From positions 13,734,882-13,798,881 of the forward strand of contig NW_022145611.1 of assembly GCF_000002235.5 (NCBI RefSeq): DNA of 64,000 nucleotides, read 5' to 3'. The notes beneath the pieces are model-generated. The model had not been told where the DNA came from and did no database searches. It saw only the letters and a list, made by a program, of their open reading frames with translations. This document shows positions 12,535-22,635 of the stretch, piece after piece. The stretch is from Strongylocentrotus purpuratus. Taxonomy: Eukaryota; Echinodermata; Echinoidea; Camarodonta; Strongylocentrotidae. Made by a program: the position numbers and the translations under genes. Within the stretch, counting starts at the first letter, position 1; the number at the start of each line of letters is the position of its first letter.

Positions 12535-13265
12535 ATCCCTGCTGGAAAGAACACACTCATTCACACTCATTCACAGTGTGAAATACAGTGTGAAAACGTA
12601 GCTCACACTGTGAACACAGTGTGAACACACAGTTCACACTGTGAACGGAGTGTTTTCACAGTGTGGACACCGTCACAATGTGGTAAACCACACAGTATTC
12701 ACATTGTGAAATTCGATTTCACAGTGTGAATGTACCCGCTCACAGTGTGAAAATGATTTCACAGTGTGACCAAACTGTGAAAAATATTTCACACTGTGAT
12801 AAATAGATTTTCACAGTGTGAATACCTTACGAGATACATTACACAGTGTGAACAGTAAATTTCACAGTGTGGCCACTCTGTGAAAAATACTTCACATTGT
12901 GAAAAATAGAATTCACAGTGTGGCCGCCCTTTGGAAAATATTTCACAGTGTGAACTATAAAATACACAATGTGGCCGCTCTGTGAAAAATATTTCACAGT
13001 GTGAAAAATAGAATTCACATTGTGGCCGCCCTGAGGACAATATTTCATAGTGTGAAAAGTAAAATTCACAGTGTGGCCGCCCTGTACAAATTTCACAGTA
13101 TGGCCACTCTAGCTGTGACAAATATTTCACAGTGTGAGCGGTATCATTCATAATGAGGCCGCTCTTTGAAAACTATTTCACAGTGTGAAACAGTAGATTT
13201 ACATAGTGTGGTCAGTGTTATAAATACAGTACACATAATGAATTCCTCATCCACATTGTGAATCC
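12535..13265. repeat. Left arm of fold-back element 1: roughly 51-54 bp tandem repeats
   Basis: CACAGTGTG and its variants recur every 20-30 bases. From about 12860 a longer unit is seen: TTCACAGTGTGGCCGCCCT, then GAAAAATATTTCACAGTGTG. The GTGGCCGC step recurs at roughly 51-54 base intervals. Two overlapping minus-strand open frames of 85 and 120 codons are read through the array (FHTVKYF-type peptide repeats). They are by-products of the repeat and are not annotated as genes. Confidence 0.85.
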
Positions 13266-13569
13266 TGATCATTAACAGTTTTGTTTTGCATATGTATTTG
13301 CTCAAAGGCCATACCGAACCACGCGTAGCATACTTTTGTGTACGTATACACTGAACTCTACCCGTATAGCGTACAATAGATACCACGTGCGCGTGCATGC
13401 AGCTCTCTTCGTTTTCAAGAATGTGGCAGGAATGTGGTCCTCGATTGTGCTCGTAATATGTCTTGTTCCGGTATAGTTTTAAATAAGATGACAACAACTG
13501 AAGAAAAAATCGAATACTCGTGTATTGCATGGATCGAGGCCAAACAAGTTTCTGTGATATAAGATGAAT

Positions 13570-13725
13570 ATGTACAACTACAAAGACATGTTGACGGATG
13601 AGAACATAACTGGAATGGCGGACATGGCCTGCATGGTGAAGTTTTCCAACGGCTAGGATAGCTACCAGGCGAGGGTGCTGACGGGCTGCTGCCGAGCTGC
13701 TGCGTGGCTGTCATTGAATGGTGAG
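13570..13725 (+). pseudogene. Exon-like remnant, possible N-terminal part of the BEN-like gene
   Basis: Starting at an ATG, the plus strand reads YKDMLTDENITG, then MACMVKFSNG, an in-frame stop, then DSYQARVLTG, and ends before a GT donor-like ATGGTGAGTATC at about 13720. The VKFSNG..YQARVL pattern resembles the small Tudor/Agenet-like strand pair (W-D-G..Y-x-A-x-V-L) that precedes BEN domains in some animal proteins. The link to the downstream BEN-like exon is inference from proximity inside the same fold-back element. The stop indicates decay. Confidence 0.3.
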
Positions 13726-13849
13726 TATCATCTTTGCTATACGTACTTCACTCAGGGGAACGCTAGGAAGACACTTTTTCAAACATTTTTGGACATTACA
13801 ATTGAGCATGTTAAACACACAAACTGTTAAGTAGTGTATATCGGCCATT

Positions 13850-15200
13850 TTAGGCCCGGGGGGGGGGGGGGGGTACTCAGATTATAGTCGGACGGGGGTG
13901 TGCGGCTGAGACCTCCGAACCCATACCCACATCCAAGGGTCCTTTTGCTGTAAAAAGGTACCCATGTCTAAGGATTTTTTTGTGAAAAATGGACCCATGT
14001 CTAAGGATTTCAAATTTCAAATATTACATTTTTAAAGCTGTAATAATACACTCCAGCAAAGTAAATAGAGAGTTAACGCTAATGCGTATTAACCTTTAGC
14101 ACTGCACTACGCGTTAATAGGCAGCATTTAAATACATTAATAGTCAATACATTCATAACACACAGATGCACACAGTTATGCCGATGCGGCTGATCGGCAA
14201 GTTTGACAGTGGACTCACAATTTGATTTTTTTTAATTATTCCTTCTAACATCAGAAAGTTGAAAAAATGTATCTTACTGTTATTTAGGTGTCATCAATCG
14301 TCACTTAAGTACCGATTTTGAGAGAAATTGGTTGAGTTTTGTACAGTGGTGTTTAAAATGTTGAGAATCAATAGCACAGCTTTTAATACACAGCCAGGAT
14401 AGTAATGCACCTATGTGTGTAATAATACAATGGCCAATCATTTTGCAGTTTCTCGATAAAATTCTTTATTAGTAAACTGTACCATACTACATGTATTTTA
14501 CAAGTAGGCTACATATATTAAAGATGAAAACGCCATGCAACATTATTATACTGCGCTGGCACCTCTAGCATCTGTTTTAATTGAAGGACTTTTCCTGTTT
14601 TAATTAACGTACCCGTACACGAGCTCTCAAGCATCGGCTATATAGCTCCCTGCTTGAGCCCGGCTGCTGCCCGGCTGCTGGGCAGAGGGTACGCAGGGTA
14701 TCTGCCGATCATATCATTTTCAGCGCGCGAAGCGCTACAAGTTCCCGGGGGTACGAACCCTATACGGGCGGATACCATACCTAGCGCGCATTATGCCATA
14801 TAAGTACCCGATATAGGGCCCATGGGGTCCTGATATATGTGGTACCCCGGGGTCTATAGTTGAGTTTACGAGCTACGTACACCTCGTACACTGGAAATGC
14901 AATCACAGAAGGATTCACCGGCATTGTTTAAGCCCCGGATTTATTTAGACATGGGAGAGATTTAGGCATTTACAATGTAGGCTCGATTACTTAGGAGCAA
15001 ATCCTAAAATCCCGTAGAAAATGAGGGAGAAAAGAGGGGAAAGGAATAAATGAAAAAGAGGACCCATGTCTAAGGATTTTTTTATGAAAAGGGGACCCAT
15101 GTCTAAGGATCTTTCCTGAAAAAGTCATCCTTTCGAGCGGCACATCCCCGTATACCCAATATACGTGAGTACCCCCTCCCCCCCCCCCCCCGGCATTTAG
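13850..15200. mobile_element. Nested inverted-repeat element with poly-G/poly-C ends
   Basis: The left end reads TTAGGCCCG, a long G run, GTACTCA, then a GTGTGCGGCTGAGACC block, then two copies of ACCCATGTCTAAGGATTT. The right end is its approximate inverse: direct copies of CCCATGTCTAAGGAT at 15064-15110, then GAGCGGCACATCCCCGTATA, TGAGTACCCC and a C run, ending GGCATTTAGGCTC. The middle contains a further CGCGCGAAGCGCTA-type palindromic block (14720-14740) and no coding frame. It sits wholly inside fold-back element 1, so it probably inserted later. Confidence 0.5.
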
Positions 15201-15690
15201 GCTCTGGACTAGACCCTATATCACAAAACTCTACCGAGAAAAGTGCAGATATTTCCAGATATGAACCAAATGATCCAAATCAACCCTAGATTCTAAAGAG
15301 AATGATCCCATATTCCGAGTCATGTAAAAATTCATGTAAGAAACAAATTTTGCTACAATTTATTTCATGTTTTCTGTCGGTAAAAAATAGTCAGACGAAA
15401 ATGCATAAAACTAAAATATAGGCCTAGCTCACTAGAAATGACATATGTTCAATAATAATGTCCAAAAATGTATGAAAATGTGTCTTTCTAGCGTTTCCTT
15501 GAGCTAGGAGTAGTATGAATAATGTTTGGTTGTGAACTGTGTCGTACTACAACTTTCACACTCGATCTGCGTAGGGTTGCGAAGTGTGGCATACCGAGTA
15601 TGTCAAATTTAGGCTGCGTATGTCTGATTATTTTATTTAAATCTGTAAACGTGCTTTTCTTTTCAGTAATACTTGACATTTCTTTTCTGT
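15201..15690. other. Non-coding interior of fold-back element 1
   Basis: AT-rich sequence between the nested element and the BEN-like exon. No domain is visible. It ends in a pyrimidine-rich stretch and CCACAG that could act as a splice acceptor for the next exon. Confidence 0.4.
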
Positions 15691-15695
15691 TCCAC

Positions 15696-15910
15696 AGTTC
15701 CATACATGAGGTTCGGACATACTTGACCCAAGTGCAGCTGGGAATGCTGGAGTTACACAAGCAATCCTGGTCATGTGCTGTTCTTGCACTCATGGGTATG
15801 CTCTTTACCTATGAGGAGATGGCAGACAGCATAGTTTCAGCATTTAGATTAAAGGAGGAGAATAAGGGAAGCAGTTGCTTGACCAAGACAAGGTGGATGC
15901 CATCATTGGT
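15696..15910 (+). pseudogene. BEN-domain-like exon remnant
   Basis: After an acceptor-like TTCCACAG the plus strand reads VRTYLTQVQLGMLELHKQ, then LALMGMLFTYEEMADSIVSA. The signature L-(M/L)-x-x-L-F-(T/S)-x-E-E-(M/L)-A-x-S is the first helix pair of BEN domains, a DNA-binding or protein-contact module of animal chromatin factors and some viruses. The expected LD-x-x-K-V-D-A-I-I step follows in a different frame (QLLDQDKVDAIIG), just before a GTGAGG donor. The gene copy is therefore frameshifted here. It lies inside fold-back element 1, either as a captured host exon or as the element's own accessory gene. The family call is from motif resemblance only. Confidence 0.4.
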
Positions 15911-16489
15911 GAGGCATTTTACTATAAAATATACTGACAGTGCCCCTTGGCTCACAGTACTAACAATGCTAATGGGAAATTGCTTTTGATTAGAAAAAGC
16001 ATAATAAATTGCTGAATGTATGTTGTTTTTAAAGTTTTCTTTTTAAATTCAGTTGATTTCAGACTTTGACTAATTATATGTAGACCAAAATATGAAACTA
16101 TAACCTTTAATCTGGTATCTAAGCAATATTTTCTCATATTCGATGCTATACAGCATGTTTATTTGCAAATTTATGATTTACGAACCTATACTTTTACTCA
16201 AGCATATCTTTAACAACCGTTTACAATGTACGTTAGTTTTATACGTGGCATCTTGTTAACACAAAAGCGAATAATTTGTAATGTCTGGGAGGGCAAAATG
16301 TCATTTAGGAAAACATTTACTTTATGATATTTCTTTTCAGGTAATGTAGGTGGATATGCAGATTTGTTACATATTTTGTATTCATCACCTATCATTGTTA
16401 ATGATTACAAGTTCATGCTAGCAGTTGAATTAGAAGTTGTAACATTTCTCTCATTTATTTTTATTTTTTTCTTCATCATATAATATGCT

Positions 16490-16582
16490 ATGGGAAGATT
16501 GCTAGGAGTGACCTCCGCAGAAAATAAGAGGAAGATGGGCCAAAAACTGAAGGACACCAGGGTAGCACGCAGAAGAAAGCCT
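16490..16582 (+). pseudogene. Possible last exon of the BEN-like gene remnant
   Basis: After an AT-rich stretch the plus strand reads IARSDLRRK, then a frame change, then KMGQKLKDTRVARRRKP. A basic helix of this type closes BEN domains. It ends abruptly where LINE-derived sequence begins. Assignment depends on the upstream exon and is tentative. Confidence 0.3.
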
Positions 16583-17170
16583 GTCAAATGGTCATACAGC
16601 ATCCAAGGGCAACTTCTTGAGACTGGAAACTGCTAAATATCTTGATGTTCACCTCAAGAGCAACCTGAATTGGACAGATCACATAAGGACAACAACAAAT
16701 AAAGCCAGCTCTGTCGGTGCATTTTTGCAGTGGAACATTAGGCCTTGCCTAAGAGAGACGAAAACGTTGTTCTTCTTTGCTCTTGTTCGCCCAATCCTGG
16801 AGTATGCGTGCACAGTGTGGGATCCTCACCCGGGACAACATACACAGGCTGGAAATGGTACAGCTCCGCAACGCCCGGTTTGTCACTGGACATTACCATC
16901 ATACCAGCAGCATCGCACCAATGCTGCAACATCTCAAATGGCCATCTCTCCGAGAACGCAGGGCATGGTTTAAGATGGTGATGGTGTACGGGACTGTCAA
17001 CCTGCACTCAGAGTTTCTCAACATCTACCTTCTATCGGTGTTAACATCCAACCATGGTCATACCCAGCAATTCCAAATACAATTTACAAGGACTCCCTGA
17101 TTTCATCATGCTTTGGAACTTGCTACCTTTTAAGCAAGAGGTACAAAATGTCCATCTCCGTTAGAAGGGG
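16583..17170 (+). mobile_element. LINE fragment (CR1/L2-like), C-terminal reverse transcriptase part
   Basis: The plus strand reads YSIQGQLLETGN, shifts frame, then AKYLDVHLKSNLNWTDHI, ASSVGAFLQWNIRPC, ALVRPILEYACTVWDPH, shifts frame again, then NIHRLEMVQLRNARFVTG and SIAPMLQHLKWPSLRERRA. These are the well-known palm/thumb and post-RT motifs of CR1/L2/Jockey-type LINEs (KYLGV, LVRPxLEYAxxVWDP, LQxLxWxxLxxRR). Both the 5' part and the tail are missing. At least two frame changes mark it as dead. It lies inside fold-back element 1. Confidence 0.85.
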
Positions 17171-18625
17171 AAGAAGAATTTTTTAACTGCACATAGAATA
17201 TTATAGAAAGTTTTAAATTTGCACTGTATATTCGCGACACCAGACCTGACGTACGTGATACACCATACGGTGGACTGAAGTGATATCTCAAGATCTGGGG
17301 GATGATAATTCGGGCTTTAACAAATTGCATGATAGTGGAGGTACTATTTTTGACTACACAGTCGGAAGTTCCATCTAGTTATAATATCCTAACATCAGTA
17401 TAGTGTCGCTAGAACAAACAAAAAATCACAAGTTACTTATGTAGTCTAGGAAGTTATTAGGAAGTACATATATTTATGTATGCCATTCTGCTTTTTTTTG
17501 TGCCACCGTATATAGAGTGTATGGTTATTTATTTGTAAAAACATGAGCAAAAGCTATTTTTTCTCATCTTCAGGTATTTATTAGTATTAGTTGTAGAGAT
17601 TTATGTAGCCATAAAAGCAAAACGTGTCTGCCTAAATTAGATATGTTTTCAACTTTTTTCAAGATGTATTGACAGAGATGTTTTGAAACTTGTTATCATC
17701 TTAATAGGTTTATGAAGAACCTGTATGTGCCAAAGATTTTCTGATACATTGCAATTGCCAAAGTTACATATCATGTGTGGATATTTTATACTTGGAAAAT
17801 GTGACTAGCCATAAAATGTATGTTCATAAATGTAATATACCTACAAAAATGTTTAAGAGATATTGCCAGAGAAGCTCTAAAACTATTTTGTATACTGCTG
17901 TTACATGCTAATGTGCTTTTATTATGTTTTTGCGAGTGTCTTAACACCTTTAAAATACATTTTCAGGGAAATATTAATGATATGTGCTAATTGTTTGCCG
18001 TCATTGTAATTTATGCCTCAATGTTATACAGTAGAACCTCTATAACGTGTATTAAGAGGTAACTGATACGGCAAGGTTTTTTCACAATTCCATGTTTTTC
18101 TGTAATTCATTGTTTTAAACCCTAGTACAATGAGATATCTGATATAAAGAGGTCAATTCAGTGTACACCAATGTGCTTATTATAATGAGATTTCACTGTA
18201 GATAGCAAGTTCTGTTTTCAGAAGTATCTCTACTATCTAATGTAAACTGTTTGGATTCATTTGTCTTTGTTTTCATTCTGGTTTACAATATGTTGGCATT
18301 CACAGAGTAAAATTTGTTTATCTGTAAGTATAGTATTACTGCAATCTTTGTATACTTAAAAGGATGTATGTTCATAAGTCCTTTTAGCGAAAAATAAATA
18401 AAAGCTTTTGAAATACATTTTAAGTTACCTCATAAAGGCTCTAACATGTAAATATTTAGATTACTGTATTAGTTTCAGATGTTTCAGGGATATCTTTCTA
18501 TTAAAGTTGAGTTTATAAGTGAGACATTGATTATAAACATTTTCTCCTTCGTATTTATACGTACTAAGCTCTACATGACTACATTTTCATAATTTGAAAT
18601 ATTTCACATAGAATTCAAAAACTAA
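17171..18625. other. AT-rich interior of fold-back element 1
   Basis: No open frame with a recognisable family, no array and no RNA gene are seen here. The composition is distinctly AT-rich compared with the flanking arms. Confidence 0.4.
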
Positions 18626-21010
18626 ACTTGTATCACAATGTGGTGGGCGTTTCACAGTGTGATAATTTCATACAATATAATGTGTCACAATGTGAAAACG
18701 CCCCAAATTAACATTGTGGGCGTTTCACAGTGTGTTTGGTGTTTCACAGTGTGGTGGGCATTTCACTGTGTGAATGTTCACAATGTTAAATTGGGGCGTT
18801 TTCACATTGTGAATAACGATAGATTCACAGTGTGGTCACATTGTGAATTTCACAGTGTAAATCACACTGTGAATCATAGTGTGCTCCACAATATTAAATT
18901 GGGGCGTTTTTACATTGTGAATAACGATAGATTCACAGTGTGCTCCACAATGTTAAATTGGGGCGTTTTCACATTGTGAATAACGATAAATTCACAGAGT
19001 GCTCCACAATGTAAAATTGGGGCGTTTTCACATTGTGAATAACGATAGATTCACAGTGTGCTCCACAATGTTAAATTGGGCCGTTTTCACATTGCGCTCC
19101 ACAATATTAAATTGGGGCGTTTTCACACAGCGCTCCACAATTTTAAATTGGGGCGTTTTCACACTGTGCTCCACAAGGTTAAATTGGGGCGTTTTCACAC
19201 TGCGCCCAATTTAACATTGTGGAGCACAATGTGAAGCTCCCAATTTAACATTGTGGAGCACAGTGTGAAGCGCCCAATTTAACATTGTGGAGCACAGTGT
19301 GAAAACGGCCCAATTTAACATTGTGGAACACAGTGTGAAGCGCCCAATTTAACATTGTGGAGCACAGTGTGAAAACGGCCCAATTTAACACTGTGCAGCA
19401 CAGTGTGAAGCGCCCAATTGAATATTGTGGAGCACAGTGTGAAGCGCCCAATTTAACATTGTGGAGCACAGTGTGAAGCGCCCAAATTAACATTTTGGAG
19501 CACAGTGTGAAGCACCCAATTTAACATTGTGGAGCACAGTGTGAAAACGGCCCAATTTAACATTGTGGAGCACAGTGTGAAAACGGCCCAATTTAACATT
19601 GTGGAGCACAGTGTGAAGCGCCCAATTTAACATTGTGGAGCACAGTGTGAAGCGCCCAATTTAACATTGTGGAGCACAGTGTGAAGCGCCCAATTTAACA
19701 TTGTGGAGCACAGTGTGAAAACGGCCCAACTTAAGATTGTGGAGCACAGTGTGAAGCGCCCAATTTAAGATTGTGGAGCACAGTGTGAAGCGCCCAATTT
19801 AACATTGTGGAGCACAGTGTGAAAACGGCCCAATTTAACATTGTGGAGCACAGTGTGAAGCGCCCAATTTAACATTGTGGACCACAGTGTGAAGCGCCCA
19901 ATTTAACATTGTGGAGCACAGTGTAAAACGCCGAATTTAACATTGTGGAGCACAGTGTGAAGCGCCCAAATTAACATTGTGGAGCACAGTGTGAAGCGCC
20001 CAATTTAACATTGTGGAGCACAGTGTGAAGCGCCCAATTTAACATTGTGGAGCACAGTGTGAAGCGCCCAAATTAACATTGTGGAGCACAGTGTGAAGCG
20101 CCCAATTTAACATTGTGGAGCACAGTGTGAAGCGCCCAATTTAACATTGTGGAGCACAGTGTGAAAACGGCTCAATTTAACATTGTGGAGCACAGTTTGA
20201 AAACGGCTCAATTTAACATTGTGGAGCACAGTGTGAAGCGCCTAAATTAACATTGTGGAGCACAGTGTGAAAACGGCCCAATTTAACATTGTGGAGCACA
20301 GTGTGAAGCGCCCAATTTAACAATGTGGAGCACAGTGTGAAGCGCCCAATTTAACATTGTGAAGCACAGTGTGAAGCGCCCAAATTAACATTGTGGAGCA
20401 CAGTGTGAAGCGCCCAATTTAACATTGTGGAGCACAGTGTGAAAACGGCCCAATTTAACATTGTGGAGCACAGTGTGAAAACGGCTCAATTTAACATTGT
20501 GGATCACAGTGTGAAAACGGCCCAATTTAACATTGTGGAGCACAGTGTGAAAACGGCCCAATTTAACATTGTGGAGCACAGTGTGAAGCGCCCAATTTAA
20601 CATTGTGGAGCACAGTGTGAAGCGCCCAATTTAACATTGTGGAGCACAGTGTGAAAACGACTCAATTTAACATTGTGGAGCACAGTGTGAAAACGGCTCA
20701 ATTTAACATTGTGGAGCACAGTGTGAAAACGGCCCAATTTAACATTGTGGAGCACAGTGTGAAAACGGCTCAATTTAACATTGTGGAGCACAGTGTGAAA
20801 ACGGCCCAATTTAACATTGTGGAGCACAGTGTGAAAACGGCCCAATTTAACATTGTGGAGCACAGTGTGAAGCGCCCAATTTAACATTGTGGAGCACAGT
20901 GTGAAGCGCCCAATTTAACATTGTGGAGCACACTGTGATTCACAGTATGAAACACAGTGTAATTCACACTGTGGATGAGTGTGAATGAGTGTGTTCTTTC
21001 CAGCAGGGAT
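18626..21010. repeat. Right arm of fold-back element 1: 34/36-bp tandem repeats with an internal orientation switch
   Basis: From 19205 to about 20935 the unit CAATTTAACATTGTGGAGC + ACAGTGTGAAGCGCC (34 bp), or its AAAACGGCC variant (36 bp), repeats some fifty times. Between about 18880 and 19204 the same motif runs in the opposite direction (ACAATGTTAAATTGGGGCG), interspersed with ATAACGATAGATTCACAGTG. The turn is at ACTGCGCCCAATTT around 19200. The 36-bp variant is twelve codons long, so runs of it keep an open frame on both strands and produce HTVLHNVKLGRF peptide repeats, which I do not regard as genes. Confidence 0.9.
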
Positions 21011-21708
21011 GCCTCTTCCTCTCTTTCGCTCTCTCTCTCTCTCTCTCTCTATTTCTCTGTCCGTCTCTCTCTCTCTCCCTCACTGTGTCTTTTACTTCTT
21101 CTCTTTCTGCTTATTTTCCCCCTTTTTATGTTTGTCACTCTCTCATTCTTATTTTCTTTATGTATCATCCTCATCTTGTCATCCTGCTATTGTTTCTGAT
21201 TTGTTTGTTGTCTCGTTAATTATTTGTTTTTATTGGCTAACATGTTTTTTTTTTATTCCGTAATTGTTTTCAAAATTAATTTATAAATGTGTAAAGTTTA
21301 ATTATTATTGTGCGAACCTACACCTGTATAAGAAGCATTGCTTCCAAGTAGGTTCGTTATTTTCATTTCCTGTAACCAAATAATTTTGCATTACAATGAC
21401 TAAAAAACAATCTAAATTTATATCATTACGTTTATTACTGTCTGTCATTGTTTATATCATGTGAAAAGAAATGAAAAATAAATTCGCTCTGTATAGAGCG
21501 ACTACTACTTCTAATACCACATATTTGTAATTGAGCAACAAATTTTTAAAAAATGTATGCATCTAATTTATATAATTTTAGCTTCCAGTTTGGTAACAAT
21601 TTATTATTTAAGTTCACGACAAGGTAGAAAGATTGTTCTTTGTTTTGAAAAGGTATAATAAAAAATTAAAATTTGTGAAAAAATACTAATCTAACTAATT
21701 AAAGATAA
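21011..21708. other. Flank with (CT)n microsatellite
   Basis: A (CT)n tract at 21028-21075 is followed by T-rich sequence. Leucine/serine-rich frames in all three phases come from this composition. No gene is seen. Confidence 0.6.
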
Positions 21709-22030
21709 AGTTGACTTCCGGTTAAAAAAGAAAGAAAATGAATTCTCACAGAATCAAACGAAACTTACACTGAATGTTCAAGATTACGAATAAATGTCAT
21801 TTGCCAAACAATTTTGGTAGAAATGTATACTGGCTGAGTAATGAGCATAGAAAGATAAGGAAATCAAGGTAAGTAGGCCCGACAACATGTGTGTAGTCCC
21901 ATGATATACATCTTCTTCTGTGTACAGTGCTTGTTACTTTACCAAGACTGGACCAAATCTATTATGATTTTGAACCTTGCAGTACACACAAATACTTACA
22001 TGCTACATGATCAACTTTTTCTGATCTAGT
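21709..22030 (+). mobile_element. Solo end of the 10.8-12.4 kb TIR element
   Basis: Starting at TTAAAGATAAAG, this segment tracks the 10766-11100 end almost base for base. Shared blocks include TCTCACAGAATCAAACGAAA, ACTGAATGTTCAAGATTAC, TGGCTGAGTAATGAGCATAG, GCTTGTTACTTTACCAAGAC and ACATGCTACATGATCAACT. Similarity ends near 22030. No opposite end follows within the next kilobase, so it is a truncated or solo copy. Confidence 0.75.
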
Positions 22031-22635
22031 AGTGTCTGTGTAAAGTAACTTCTAACTATCTCTTGCAAGGTAATAGTCATGTCCAATATAGAGCAGTGGC
22101 TAAGAATACCTCATTATTTCAGTGATACTTTACATTGCTATATGTGTCAAGGTATAATATTTAGGGAAAAGCAATCTCAGTAACGATTATTATTGAATTA
22201 TGGCAACACTCGTTCGCCAATGCTGCTCTTTAATACAACCACGGAGTGGCAATTCACTCTTTCACGACTCATAATTAGGGATTACGTCGATTTAGAGTTG
22301 ATTCCACTCCAAATTTAGAGTTGAATCCACTAAAAATACACGTGTTAGTTGAACTACTCTCTTGAGAGTTAATTCGGAATTTTTCTTTTTTCTCCAACTT
22401 TAATTAAGTGATCCATAATGTATCAACAAGATAGCACAAGCAGGATGATTTCTTGATTTTCCATAACGGATGCATTGTCTGTTGGTTATCAATTTGGAAC
22501 AATAAACTATAAAGCTAAAGATGAACCCATTTGGGAAGAATAGTAACACGTAATACATCAAGTACCGATTCAATTTTGTGCATTATTTCGGGGGGAGGGG
22601 GTGTAATTGCTCAACTGACAATCGTGAACCCTACG
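22031..22635. other. Downstream flank of the sulfotransferase gene
   Basis: Non-coding. It includes two direct copies of TTTAGAGTTGA-TCCAC near 22292-22330 and a G run at 22590. It should contain the 3' untranslated region of the minus-strand sulfotransferase, but I see no clear polyadenylation signal. Confidence 0.4.

Larger units (their letters stand above)
12535..21010. mobile_element. Fold-back (TU-like) transposon, about 8.5 kb, arms of tandem palindromic repeats
   Basis: The two outer ends are exact inverted repeats over about 35 bp. The left begins ATCCCTGCTGGAAAGAACAC and the right ends with its reverse complement. Both then pass into arrays built on the core TTCACACTGTGAA: a roughly 0.73-kb left arm (12535-13265) and a roughly 2.4-kb right arm (18626-21010). 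Fold-back elements with long, internally repetitive inverted arms are known as FB in Drosophila and TU in sea urchins. Between the arms lie a nested inverted-repeat element, BEN-like exon remnants and a LINE fragment. No convincing target duplication is visible at the outer ends. No transposase was recognised, so it is presumably non-autonomous. Confidence 0.7.

Noticed and set aside
12789-13151. Histidine/cysteine-rich repeated peptides (GRPHCEFYFSHCEI) resembling zinc fingers
   Set aside because: They arise from CACAGTGTG tandem repeats. Cysteine and histidine spacing does not follow any zinc-finger pattern, and the frame breaks with unit length.
15522-15989. 155-codon plus-strand frame as a complete gene
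   Set aside because: Only the middle part after the CCACAG acceptor resembles a BEN domain. The N-terminal and C-terminal parts read through presumed intron sequence.
20385-20887. Regular short direct repeats that could suggest a CRISPR array
   Set aside because: The 34/36-bp unit is tandem with no unique spacers, no cas genes are present and the genome is eukaryotic.
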